Below are positions 44,629-53,051 of a stretch of 64,000 nucleotides of DNA, one piece after another. Every line of letters begins with the position of its first letter. Positions within the stretch are counted from its first letter, which is position 1. The notes under the pieces are model-generated. The model had not been told where the DNA came from and searched no databases. It worked only from the letters and a program-made list of their open reading frames with translations. The stretch comes from Saccharibacillus sacchari DSM 19268 (GTDB taxonomy: Bacteria; Bacillota; Bacilli; Paenibacillales; Paenibacillaceae), in NCBI RefSeq assembly GCF_000585395.1, contig NZ_KK073875.1:3026177-3090176 (forward strand). The letters are read 5' to 3'. The position numbers and the translations under genes are program-made.

Positions 44629-44778
44629 GCAGCAAGAATTGAAGCTATCAGACCGGGGCAAATGCTGATATAATAGAGGTTGATTTGTCTATGACAGCAT
44701 GTATAAGGCACTACGGCCGGGCGCGATGACGTGTCTGCCGTACCCAGAAGATAGAATCAAGAGGAGTTGTGTATTCAT

Positions 44779-45879
44779 ATGGCATTGAAAGCTGGTATTG
44801 TAGGCCTTCCGAACGTCGGAAAGTCGACATTGTTCAACGCAATCACGCAAGCAGGAGCAGAATCCGCCAACTATCCGTTCTGCACGATCGATCCGAACGT
44901 CGGCATCGTTGAAGTTCCCGACGAGCGTCTCGACAAGCTGACGGAAATGGTTACACCGAAGAAAACCGTACCGACGGCTTTTGAATTCGTCGATATCGCA
45001 GGTCTGGTGCGCGGCGCGAGCAAGGGCGAAGGTCTGGGCAACAAATTCCTGGCCCATATCCGCGAAGTTGACGCGATCGTACACGTTGTGCGTTGCTTCG
45101 TGGACGAGAACATCACGCACGTTGACGGCAAGATCGATCCGGTGAGCGATATCCAGACGATCAATCTGGAGCTGATCCTCGCTGACATCGAGAGCGTGGA
45201 CAAAAGAATCGAACGCTCGAAGAAGAACATGAAGGGCGGCAACAAGCAGTACGCGCAAGAGATCGAAGTGCTGGAGAAGGTCAAGGAAGCTCTGTACAAC
45301 GACCAACCCGCTCGCAGCATCGATCTGACGGACGACGAGCTGCAATTGATCCGCGAACTGCATTTGTTGACGCTGAAACCCGTATTGTATGCGGCGAACG
45401 TGGCAGAAGACGAAATCGCGGATGTAGCGAACAACGCTTACGTGCAAAAGGTTCGCGATTTCGCGGCTGCCGAAAACGCCGAAGTCGTGCCGATCAGCGC
45501 GAAGATCGAAGAAGATATCTCCGAACTTGAAGGCGAAGACAAGCAGATGTTCCTTGAAGAGCTGGGCATTCAGGAATCCGGTCTGAACCTGCTGATCAAA
45601 GCGGCTTACAAGCTGCTCGGCCTGTACACGTATTTCACGGCAGGCGTACAGGAAGTTCGCGCATGGACGATTCGTCAAGGCACGAAGGCTCCGGGCGCGG
45701 CAGGCGTGATCCACTCCGACTTCGAACGCGGATTTATCCGCGCGGAAGTTGTAGGGTACCATGACCTGGTGAATGCCGGCTCGATGAACGGTGCCAAAGA
45801 ACGCGGTCAGCTGCGTCTCGAAGGCAAAGAATATATCGTGCAGGACGGCGACGTAATGCACTTCCGTTTCAACGTTTAA
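44779..45879 (+). CDS. ychF: Redox-regulated ATPase YchF
   Basis: Universally conserved Obg-family ATPase of 366 residues that binds ribosomes and takes part in stress responses. It has G1 GLPNVGKST, G3 DIAGLVRGASKGEGLGNKFL, the altered G4 NVAEDE that gives ATP specificity, a coiled-coil insert (KRIERSKKNMKGGNKQYAQE) and a C-terminal TGS domain (TYFTAGVQEVRAWTIRQGTK). ATG 44779 follows AAGAGGAGT. A TATAAT at 44669-44674 with preceding TGA suggests an extended -10 promoter. A terminator follows. Confidence 0.96.
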   Translation: MALKAGIVGLPNVGKSTLFNAITQAGAESANYPFCTIDPNVGIVEVPDERLDKLTEMVTPKKTVPTAFEFVDIAGLVRGASKGEGLGNKFLAHIREVDAIVHVVRCFVDENITHVDGKIDPVSDIQTINLELILADIESVDKRIERSKKNMKGGNKQYAQEIEVLEKVKEALYNDQPARSIDLTDDELQLIRELHLLTLKPVLYAANVAEDEIADVANNAYVQKVRDFAAAENAEVVPISAKIEEDISELEGEDKQMFLEELGIQESGLNLLIKAAYKLLGLYTYFTAGVQEVRAWTIRQGTKAPGAAGVIHSDFERGFIRAEVVGYHDLVNAGSMNGAKERGQLRLEGKEYIVQDGDVMHFRFNV

Positions 45880-45888
45880 TCGTTGGAC

Positions 45889-45928
45889 TGAAAAAGCCGC
45901 TCTCCTTTTTGATGGGAGAGCGGCTTCA
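45889..45928 (+). terminator. Terminator after ychF
   Basis: AAAAGCCGCTCTCC pairs with GGGAGAGCGGCTT around TTTTTGAT. Confidence 0.8.
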
Positions 45929-45939
45929 GTTTGTCTATA

Positions 45940-46107
45940 AAGTCACGTAAGCGGGGGAAGCGAGCAGACTGCGAGAAAAATTCGTTCAAGATGCTGTCTC
46001 ACTCGGAAAGAATGATTGGAAGTTTTATAAGGAATTTTCCGAGTTCAAAGGCATCCTTCACTGAATTTTTCTCTCCGTCTTCTCCCTTCCAGTTACGTTG
46101 GACTTTC
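45940..46107. repeat. Long palindromic repeat, family 1, copy D
   Basis: It runs in the same orientation as copy A: GGGGAAGCGAGCAGACTGCG at the left and CTCCGTCTTCTCCCTTCCAG at the right, with CACTCGGAAA/TTTTCCGAGT inside. Outer ends are AAAGTCACGTAAGC and GTTACGTTGGACTTT. It sits between two terminators (45889-45928 and 46119-46153) in the 332-base gap 45880-46211, with no other feature. Confidence 0.92.
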
Positions 46108-46118
46108 TAGGCAAGCTG

Positions 46119-46153
46119 GCCGTTCTCCTTGCGAAAAGGAGAACGGCTTTTTT
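46119..46153 (+). terminator. Second terminator, behind repeat copy D
   Basis: GCCGTTCTCC pairs with GGAGAACGGC around TTGCGAAAA and is followed by TTTTTT. Confidence 0.88.
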
Positions 46154-46211
46154 GTGATCGATAAAGGTTTCCACTTGCAGGTTTGAAAAATTAATGAAGT
46201 GACGTGCCCGT

Positions 46212-47447
46212 TTATTGCGCAGGCTTTTTGTTATAGCCGAGATCGCCGTAAGGCGTGAGCTTGGCGAGCCATTTATTTTCTAATTCGCCGAGCTGTTCGC
46301 GGATGGAGACGTAGGCGTTTTCGGAAGGCTTGAGCACTTCCAAGACTTCGAATTCGAACGCGTCTTCGCCGTAGGTTTTCCAATCCTGTTGAAGCTCTTT
46401 ATTTTGGAAGCTGCCGTTATTCAGTTCGAAGCGTCGTCCGTCCATCGACTTCAGGTTGGGCAGGGATGCGATGAAAGATTTGCCGCTGGTCTTGTGCATG
46501 ATGCGGTAGACGCCGCTTTCTTGTTTGATTTCTTTGTAGATGGCCTGTAATTCTTTGCGGCGGTTGGTGTGATTCACGGGGATATCCTCCTTAGGCGCTT
46601 TGGTCGTTCGGGGCGCCTTGGTCTTAGTTTTATGCTGGGTTGGCGTTGTAGCTGCGACAGTTTGGATAGCTGCGAAATCGGGCCGACCGCCGCGTGTCGT
46701 CCAATAGGCGCTGCCGTCCGGCTCGCGGCTGATGAAGTCGTAGTCAACAAGATTGCGACGCAGAATGGCATAATCCTCGTAGATTGGGGCAAGTTCGGCG
46801 TTCAATTCTTTTTCCGTATACAATTTGCCGTCGTCTAATAGGGAGGCGATATGTCGTAATACGGCAAGGCGATGCTTTTCTTTCAGGTCAAAGGTAAGCA
46901 GGGGGCCGTTCAGGCCTTCCGGAAAAGCCCGCTCTAGAATTTGTCTTTGTTCATCCTCGGTCATATTGTAACGGTCGTCCATCATGCGGGCCTGGGGATG
47001 CGGGGCGATGAAAGCCGGTTCCGGGTCATCGCTTCGCTCCTTGAGCAGTTCCATCAACGCCAGAAAAATCCGCGCTTGCCGTTCTTTTTCCTTCAATACG
47101 AATCGATGATTCCGGATCGTCGAAGCGCTGCCGATCTCAAGTTCGGTCTTGATCTCGTCATCGCTGCGTCCCTCGTAAAAAAGCCGCAGCAGCGCATTTT
47201 GATGATCGGTCAGTCCGGTTGCTTTTTTGTCGAGACCGATTAAAGCTTGGAATGCCGATCCATGCTGAGATTTGATATGGCGTTGCATGAATTTTTTGGC
47301 ATCGTAAAAAGTTCCGTCTTCGGCATAGATCAGACCTTGCTCGGTAGCGTGGCCGCAGAATAGGCAGACGAAGGTCTCTCCGTCACGGGCATATCCGTTT
47401 TTTAAGTCTTGCACGGGAGCGTTCCATAGGTTATCTGAAGTATTCAT
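46212..47447 (-). CDS. Zinc-finger/HTH/DUF2087/GIY-YIG-like multidomain protein
   Basis: Protein of 411 residues with four parts. Residues 25-65 have CLFCGHATEQG then MQRHIKSQHG, a C2H2-type metal site. Residues 78-125 look like a LuxR-type helix-turn-helix (LTDHQNALLRLFYEGRSDDEIKTELEIGSASTIRNH in part). Residues 160-250 match the DUF2087 pattern (ILERAFPEGLNGPLLTFDLKEKHRLAVL...YEDYAILRRNLVDYDFISR). After a Lys/Thr-rich linker, residues 305-400 resemble a GIY-YIG domain (SGVYRIMHKTSGKSF, LQQDWKTYGEDAFEFEVLE), but the second motif reads FIAS rather than YIG. DNA binding is likely; nuclease activity is doubtful. The ATG is behind AAAGGATG. Confidence 0.75.
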   Translation of the reverse strand: MNTSDNLWNAPVQDLKNGYARDGETFVCLFCGHATEQGLIYAEDGTFYDAKKFMQRHIKSQHGSAFQALIGLDKKATGLTDHQNALLRLFYEGRSDDEIKTELEIGSASTIRNHRFVLKEKERQARIFLALMELLKERSDDPEPAFIAPHPQARMMDDRYNMTEDEQRQILERAFPEGLNGPLLTFDLKEKHRLAVLRHIASLLDDGKLYTEKELNAELAPIYEDYAILRRNLVDYDFISREPDGSAYWTTRGGRPDFAAIQTVAATTPTQHKTKTKAPRTTKAPKEDIPVNHTNRRKELQAIYKEIKQESGVYRIMHKTSGKSFIASLPNLKSMDGRRFELNNGSFQNKELQQDWKTYGEDAFEFEVLEVLKPSENAYVSIREQLGELENKWLAKLTPYGDLGYNKKPAQ

Positions 47448-47567
47448 GCCACGAATTCATCCTTTGTTTGGAATATAGTAGATATTTTTATTTTTGTTTG
47501 ATTATATATAAACATATATGAGATATGTTTGTCAAATAATAAACGGTCAGTGAATTTGTTTGCAAAA

Positions 47568-47609
47568 TAAAAAGCCGCTTTCGCCATTAAAGACGAAAGC
47601 GGCTTTTGA
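47568..47609 (-). terminator. Terminator after the cheX pair
   Basis: AAAAGCCGCTTTCG pairs with CGAAAGCGGCTTTT around CCATTAAAGA; on the minus strand it lies just behind the cheX stop. Confidence 0.88.
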
Positions 47610-47630
47610 AGCCTTTTAACAAGATCAAAA

Positions 47631-48092
47631 TCAATTGTCGAACGAGATCAGTACCTCGACCGGCGTATCGTTAGCCAAAAGCTCCACGCTCAACACTTGC
47701 TTGGAACTCATTTTGACCGAGATATTATCGCCGGAAAGCAGGGTAGGCGTAGAAATATCGATATTGATGCCCAGGCCCGCAAATTCCGTTGCCGCGGTAG
47801 CGGTCAACATGTTAGACAATTCGGACAACGCGCTGCGCGCCATATCGTCAAGCTGCTCGACAGGCATGCCCATCATCATGGTCGACGCGATTTTTTTCGC
47901 ATGTTCGGCATCGATCCGATAGACGACGTTGCCTTTGAGCGCGCCGACGATCCCGACCAAAATAATGATGCCGGAGCAGGTAAGATCCTGTCCTTTTACG
48001 CCGAGCCCGCCTTTGCGAACTTCGGCGAAACCGAGCTGAGGCATGACTTTCATGAACGATTCGATAAACGGGTTAACATGGGTTACGTCCAT
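47631..48092 (-). CDS. cheX: CheX-type chemotaxis phosphatase
   Basis: Protein of 153 residues of the CheC/CheX/FliY family, which removes phosphate from CheY~P. The active helix is ALSELSNMLTATAATEF, with Glu and Asn in the family E-x-x-N spacing. The N-terminus MDVTHVNPFIESFMKVMPQLG is typical of CheX. Its start codon overlaps the end of the upstream CheY-CheX fusion gene by ten bases, so the two are made together. A single E-x-x-N helix is visible, as in CheX dimers. A terminator follows at once. Confidence 0.9.
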   Translation of the reverse strand: MDVTHVNPFIESFMKVMPQLGFAEVRKGGLGVKGQDLTCSGIIILVGIVGALKGNVVYRIDAEHAKKIASTMMMGMPVEQLDDMARSALSELSNMLTATAATEFAGLGINIDISTPTLLSGDNISVKMSSKQVLSVELLANDTPVEVLISFDN

Positions 48093-48946
48093 TTGTCCTC
48101 ACCTCTTTTGAAGCCGACGTTAAGAAGCACTTCGCCGTAATCGGTATCTCCGACGGCACTTACCGTTTTGAAAGGCGCTTGCGAGATCAGCATATGGTCC
48201 CCGTGCATGATCGACGGAGGCGCCAGGCGCAGACCGAATGCTTTGTTTTTCTTGTTCAGGATAGAGCAGGCGTTGCCGGCTACAATATTGGTATACTCCG
48301 CGAGAGCGGCCGTAACTTCGTTGAGGTTGGCAGGTTCTTTTCTCATCATGGCCGCAACGAGCGCGTGAGCGGTCTCTTTGCTCAAGTCGATCATCAGTCT
48401 GCCGGAGAACTTTCCAATGATGCCGACGATAACCGCTATGCCGCGAGATTCGAAATCGGTATTCAGCTCATATTCGCTTTTATACGTGAGCAGCGTCTTC
48501 GTCATGCGGTTCAATCCGTCTTTGAGCGTTTCTTTGAAGACTTCGACGTACTCGTCTTCCAGTTCGGCGAATATTTCTTCAAAAGCGATCGCTTTCTGAA
48601 TGGCAGCGAGCAGTTCGTCGGCATCAACAGGTTTTTGAATGTAGCCGGATACGTGATTGTCTTTGGCTTCTTTGAGAATTTCGTCATCCATCATGGAGCT
48701 GATCACGATGACTTTGATATTCGGATTAATGGCATGGACGGCGCGCGTACATTCCAATCCGTCCGTTCCGGGCAGGGTCATATCCATCGTAACCAAGTCA
48801 GGTTGCGTTGCCGCAATGACTTCGTTAACTTCCTCCAGCGTTCCGGCGTCGCCTACGACTTCAAATCCGTTTTCTTCTAGGATGTTTCGAATAACCGCTA
48901 TTGAAAAAGGTGAATCATCCACAATTACGACTCTTGCTGCTGACAT
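48083..48946 (-). CDS. Response regulator fused to a CheX-like domain
   Basis: Protein of 287 residues. Residues 1-120 form a CheY-like receiver: acidic pair in VVIVDDSPFS, phospho-acceptor Asp near residue 55 in LVTMDMTLPGTDGL, Ser/Thr in VIVISSMM and Lys in YIQKPVDADEL. After a helical linker, residues 145-280 form a CheC/CheX-like domain (GIIGKFSGRLMIDLSKETAHALVAAM, LAEYTNIVAGNACSIL), where E-x-x-N reads EYTN. It may dephosphorylate its own or another receiver. Its start is behind AAAGGACGGGGTTCT. Such stand-alone pairs with cheX occur in Paenibacillaceae outside the main che operon. Confidence 0.88.
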   Translation of the reverse strand: MSAARVVIVDDSPFSIAVIRNILEENGFEVVGDAGTLEEVNEVIAATQPDLVTMDMTLPGTDGLECTRAVHAINPNIKVIVISSMMDDEILKEAKDNHVSGYIQKPVDADELLAAIQKAIAFEEIFAELEDEYVEVFKETLKDGLNRMTKTLLTYKSEYELNTDFESRGIAVIVGIIGKFSGRLMIDLSKETAHALVAAMMRKEPANLNEVTAALAEYTNIVAGNACSILNKKNKAFGLRLAPPSIMHGDHMLISQAPFKTVSAVGDTDYGEVLLNVGFKRGEDKWT

Positions 48947-49148
48947 AGAACCCCGTCCTTTCTCTTGCTGTGCATTTTGCTGAAGATCAGTGAGCTTACG
49001 CCGTCATCCGGCAGTCGAAGAAACGTTCTTTTGCGGAGGTCGGTGTATTGTAACTAATATCGACAAATACCACGCAGAATTTGAGTGGAAAATCAAGGGA
49101 TTAAGCAGGAAGTTTCGATAGGCAATTCTGCGGCTCTGTGCTATAATT

Positions 49149-49184
49149 AAGAGTCGTCGTACACGGGTACGAACGGCTCTTTTT
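49149..49184 (+). terminator. Hairpin with T run in the prfA upstream gap
   Basis: AAGAGTCGT pairs with ACGGCTCTT and is followed by TTTTTC. A TATAAT at 49142-49147 lies directly before it, so an RNA from that promoter would start inside the left arm; the hairpin is therefore more likely a terminator of upstream transcription than a prfA attenuator. Confidence 0.5.
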
Positions 49185-49229
49185 CTTAATCTTTTTCTTT
49201 TCAGTAATCGCGGCACAGGAGGCATCGAC

Positions 49230-49256
49230 ATGATGTTTATAGGCGTGCACTTATAG
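49230..49256 (+). CDS. Possible 8-codon leader peptide with TAG stop before prfA
   Basis: ATG at 49230 lies 7 bases behind AGGAGG and opens MMFIGVHL followed by TAG. Its ribosome site is better than that of prfA, which begins 84 bases later. TAG is read by RF1, the prfA product. The rest of the 393-base gap 48947-49339 shows only the hairpin above. Confidence 0.3.
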   Translation: MMFIGVHL

Positions 49257-49339
49257 CGGGTATAAATAAGTATAACCCTACGCATTCAACCCTACATTCA
49301 AACCATTCAAATCTAAACTATATAAAGAGGTGATCGGCC

Positions 49340-50410
49340 TTGTTGGATAAATTACAGGCACTGGTTGACCGTTACGACAAATTGAGCGAATTGCTGTGTG
49401 ACCCTGACGTGGCAAGCGATTCGAAAAAGCTGCGCGACTACTCCAAAGAGCAGTCCGACTTGCAACCGGCTTACGAAGCCTATACGGAATACAAACGCGT
49501 TGCGGAAGACCTCGACGCGGCAAAAGAAATGCAGGGCGAAAAGCTCGACGACGAAATGCGCGAGATGGTCAAGATGGAGATCGACGAATTGTCCGCGCGC
49601 AAAAACGAACTGGAAGAAATCATCCGGGTCGTTCTTTTGCCGAAAGATCCGAACGACGACAAGAACGTGATCGTCGAAATCCGCGGCGCGGCCGGCGGCG
49701 ACGAAGCGGCATTGTTCGCGGCGGACTTGTACCGGATGTACAGCCGTTATGCGGATACGCAAGGCTGGAAGGTCGAGCTGATGGACGTGAACGAAAGCGA
49801 CCTGGGCGGCTTCAAGGAAGTCATTTTCATGATCAACGGCCGCGGCGCGTACAGCAAAATGAAATACGAAAGCGGCGCGCACCGCGTTCAGCGGATTCCG
49901 GCCACGGAATCGGGCGGCCGTATCCATACGTCGACCTCGACGGTAGCCGTGCTGCCGGAAGTCGAAGAAGTGGATATCGTCATCAGCGACAAAGATATTC
50001 GCGTGGACACGTTCTGTTCCAGCGGCGCGGGCGGACAGTCCGTCAACACGACCAAATCGGCCGTGCGCGTGACGCACGTTCCGACCGGAATCGTGGCGAC
50101 TTGCCAAGACGGCAAATCGCAAAACTCGAATAAGGAAAAAGCGCTTCAGGTGCTTCGTTCCCGGATCTATGACGTCATGCGTCAAGAAGAAGAAGCGAAG
50201 TATGCCGGCGAGCGTAAAAGCAAAGTCGGTACGGGCGATCGCAGCGAGCGTATCCGTACCTACAACTTCCCGCAAAGTCGCGTGACCGACCACCGCATCG
50301 GTCTGACCATGCACAAACTGGATCAAATCATGAACGGCGATATTCAGGAGATCGTATCCGCGCTGACGATCGCCGAACAGACGGATCTGATCGACGAGAA
50401 AGGCATTTAA
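49340..50410 (+). CDS. prfA: Peptide chain release factor 1
   Basis: Release factor of 356 residues that recognises UAA and UAG and frees the finished peptide. The catalytic GGQ loop is [20 protein letters not shown]; the stop-codon tripeptide region is [20 protein letters not shown], with PAT as in RF1. The N-terminal coiled-coil domain ([18 protein letters not shown]) is complete. TTG 49340 lies 7 bases behind AGAGGTGA; a second TTG follows at 49343. It is followed after four bases by prmC, whose product methylates the GGQ glutamine, the usual bacterial pairing. Confidence 0.97.
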   Translation: MLDKLQALVDRYDKLSELLCDPDVASDSKKLRDYSKEQSDLQPAYEAYTEYKRVAEDLDAAKEMQGEKLDDEMREMVKMEIDELSARKNELEEIIRVVLLPKDPNDDKNVIVEIRGAAGGDEAALFAADLYRMYSRYADTQGWKVELMDVNESDLGGFKEVIFMINGRGAYSKMKYESGAHRVQRIPATESGGRIHTSTSTVAVLPEVEEVDIVISDKDIRVDTFCSSGAGGQSVNTTKSAVRVTHVPTGIVATCQDGKSQNSNKEKALQVLRSRIYDVMRQEEEAKYAGERKSKVGTGDRSERIRTYNFPQSRVTDHRIGLTMHKLDQIMNGDIQEIVSALTIAEQTDLIDEKGI

Positions 50411-50414
50411 TTCG

Positions 50415-51347
50415 TTGGGTTCGGATCACTTGAACATGAATCCTTTGAATCGGGCACGTTCGGGCCGGAGCGGCTTTCTATTGCGCGAAGGTCTGACGCT
50501 CCGGGAAGCCTTTGCGGAGGCTTCCTCTTTTTTGCGGGAACGGGGCGTCGAAGAAGCGGATGAAAATACGCGGCTACTGCTTAAAGAAATTCTCGGCATG
50601 TCGGGCGCGGAGTACGTCATGGCGCTGCGGGATCCTTTTCCTTACGAACACGCGGACGCGGAGCGTTGGGAGAACGCGATTACGCGCAAAGGCGACGGAG
50701 AACCGGCGCAGTACATTTTGGGCGATCAGGAGTTTTACGGCTTTATCTTCGAGGTGACGCCGGATGTGCTGATCCCGAGGCCGGAAACGGAGCTCTTGGT
50801 GGAAGCGGTGCTGGGCCACGCGAAGACGTTATGGCCGCAAGGAAGCGCTTCGGTGCTCGACGTAGGCACGGGCAGCGGCGCAATCGCGGTCAGCCTGAAG
50901 CTGCTGCGTCCGGAACTTGAAGTGACGGCCAGCGATATCTCGCCGGGCGCTTTGGGCGTCGCGCAGCGCAACGCTCAGCGGCTCGGCGCAGAGGTGACGT
51001 TCGGCGAGGGGAGTCTGCTGGAACCTTTTGCGGGTCGAAGCTTTGACATTCTGGTCTCGAACCCTCCCTACATTCCGGCTGCCGATATCGAGGAACTCCA
51101 ACCCGAGGTGCGCGACTTTGAACCTCGCGGGGCGCTGGACGGCGGACCGGACGGGCTATGGCCGTACCGGGAAATCATGAAGCAGCTGAATCTGCTGCAA
51201 CATGATCCGAAGCTGATCGCGTTCGAGCTGGGCATGGGCCAAGCCGATGCCGTAGCGGAGATGCTGCGCGAGCGCGGAAGTTGGAGCACGGTGGAGACGG
51301 TGTTCGATCTGGCGGGGATCGGCAGACATGTGATCGGAATCGCCTGA
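50415..51347 (+). CDS. prmC: Release factor glutamine methyltransferase
   Basis: SAM-dependent enzyme of up to 310 residues that methylates the Gln of the GGQ motif in RF1 and RF2. An N-terminal helical domain (LTLREAFAEASSFLRERGVEEA) precedes the methyltransferase fold with VLDVGTGSGAIAVSLKL (SAM binding) and the catalytic NPPY in ILVSNPPYIP near residue 218. YILGDQEFYGFIFEVTPDVLIPRPETE is family-typical (quoted in part). The start is uncertain between TTG 50415 and ATG 50436, neither of which has a strong ribosome site, so coupling to prfA is likely. Confidence 0.95.
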   Translation: MGSDHLNMNPLNRARSGRSGFLLREGLTLREAFAEASSFLRERGVEEADENTRLLLKEILGMSGAEYVMALRDPFPYEHADAERWENAITRKGDGEPAQYILGDQEFYGFIFEVTPDVLIPRPETELLVEAVLGHAKTLWPQGSASVLDVGTGSGAIAVSLKLLRPELEVTASDISPGALGVAQRNAQRLGAEVTFGEGSLLEPFAGRSFDILVSNPPYIPAADIEELQPEVRDFEPRGALDGGPDGLWPYREIMKQLNLLQHDPKLIAFELGMGQADAVAEMLRERGSWSTVETVFDLAGIGRHVIGIA

Positions 51348-51377
51348 ATAGAATTTGCAAGCATGAAAAGGCCGCGC

Positions 51378-51424
51378 GGGCGGGAAGCATGGGCGGCAGC
51401 GCCGCAGCGCTTCCCGCCTTTTTG
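51378..51424 (+). terminator. Terminator after prmC
   Basis: GGCGGGAAGC pairs with GCTTCCCGCC around a GC-rich inner part and is followed by TTTTTG. The rest of the 299-base gap before 51647 shows nothing firm. Confidence 0.85.
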
Positions 51425-51646
51425 TATCCGATGCAGGGAGAGTTGTGCGGGATGTCGTCCACATGACAAGCAGGGGCGTTATCGCCTACAATAGAAAGAC
51501 GCATAGAGAGAAAAGCTGAAAGGACCGCGTCGCGGTTCGCAAGGCTAATCGCGGCATCGCCGAGGCAGAAACGGAATACCGTTCGCCGGTATGCCGCAAG
51601 AGGGAATATTTGGCCTTGAATAGGCTTTTCGGAGGAACCATACCGC

Positions 51647-52900
51647 ATGTTGACCAAATGGAAACATATCGATTGGACCCTGATTATCGTTCTGCTCTGC
51701 ATGATGGGAATGTGTATTCCTCTCGTGCACAGTGCCGTAGCAACGAGTGATCGATTCAGGGGCCTGGACACACAGATGATTTTTTATTACATTCTCGGCT
51801 TTGGCGTTATTTTCTTCATGACTCTGGTCGATTACCGGCTGTACGTGAAGTATTTCTGGATCGTGTACGGCGGGGGCATGCTGCTTTTGCTATTGACGCT
51901 GACGCCGCTCGGCCAGACGCAAAACGGCGCTCAAGGTTGGCTGAAGCTCGGACCGATCGGCATGCAGCCGGCGGAATTGTTCAAGTTGGCGCTCGTCATT
52001 GCGATCGCCTCCCTTTTAGCCAAACGAAACAAGGAAAAGCTTGGCTTTCTTGCCGATGTGATTCCGATAGGCATCGTGGCGTTTATCCCCTTTGCCGTCG
52101 TTATGGTGCAAAATGACTTGGGCAACGCGCTCAGTTATGTGTTGATTCTGATCGGTTTGCTGTGGATCGGCAACCTTAAATTCACGCACGCTTTGATTAT
52201 TTTCGTATTGGGTGCAGGATTGTTGTTCGGCGGAATCAAAGCTTATATCACCTACCATGACCAGGTGTCGGACTTTATGACGAATACGCTCGGCCGCGCC
52301 CACTGGCTGGATCGGATCGATCCTTGGCTGATGCCCGACGAAGCAAGCCGCGACGCCTCGTGGCAGACCAAAAACGGCAAATACGCCATCGCGGGCGGAG
52401 GCATGCTGGGTCAAGGCTTCATGCAGGGCGAGATGGTGCAGAACGCCACAGGCTCGCTCGTTCCGTATACGTATTCGGATTCGATTATCGTCGTGATCGG
52501 CGAGGAATTCGGTTTTGTGGGGATATCGTTCCTGTTGGTGCTGTACTTCATTATGATTCACCGGATGATCGTGATCGCGCTGGAATGCAAAGACAGGGTA
52601 GGGTCCTATATCATCGTGGGGATCGTGGCGATGTTCATGTACCAGATTTTCGAAAATATCGGGATGTTTATCGGATTGATGCCGCTGACGGGGATTACGC
52701 TGCCGTTTATCAGTTACGGCGGTACGTCTCTGCTGATCAATATGGCGAGCATCGGCGTCGTGATGAGCATTCGGGCTTGCACGAAGGAAGACCTCGTGCG
52801 CGACGAATTTGCGGACGTCAAAGGCGCGAAAGCCGACGACGGCGGGATTCAAGCGATTCGCGGGGCGTTGTCGAGAATAGGCAGATCGAAAAAGGCTTAA
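51647..52900 (+). CDS. FtsW/RodA/SpoVE family glycosyltransferase, first tandem copy
   Basis: Polytopic SEDS protein of 417 residues; the family polymerises lipid II into glycan strands with a class B PBP. It has about ten helices, the conserved GPIGMQPAELFKLALVI (Q-P-A/S-E), VMVQNDLGNALSYVLIL, SDSIIVVIGEEFGFVG and the final GLMPLTGITLPFISYGGTSL. It is closer to RodA than to FtsW in the MPLTGITLPFISYGG region and in the N-terminal HIDWTLIIVLL. The ATG follows CGGAGGAACCATACCGC. No mreBCD or PBP gene is adjacent. A paralogue follows at 53052. Confidence 0.92.
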   Translation: MLTKWKHIDWTLIIVLLCMMGMCIPLVHSAVATSDRFRGLDTQMIFYYILGFGVIFFMTLVDYRLYVKYFWIVYGGGMLLLLLTLTPLGQTQNGAQGWLKLGPIGMQPAELFKLALVIAIASLLAKRNKEKLGFLADVIPIGIVAFIPFAVVMVQNDLGNALSYVLILIGLLWIGNLKFTHALIIFVLGAGLLFGGIKAYITYHDQVSDFMTNTLGRAHWLDRIDPWLMPDEASRDASWQTKNGKYAIAGGGMLGQGFMQGEMVQNATGSLVPYTYSDSIIVVIGEEFGFVGISFLLVLYFIMIHRMIVIALECKDRVGSYIIVGIVAMFMYQIFENIGMFIGLMPLTGITLPFISYGGTSLLINMASIGVVMSIRACTKEDLVRDEFADVKGAKADDGGIQAIRGALSRIGRSKKA

Positions 52901-53051
52901 GAAGCCGGGCAGGGAAAAAGGCTCGGATGACGGCTTGATCGGATATTGAGGGATTGCGAAGAAAGCGTACGACGACAAAGCGAGCATTCGCTTTGAAATC
53001 AACCGACATGCGGTGGCGATCAAGCAGCGCGTGTTGCGGGAGGCTGCGGCG

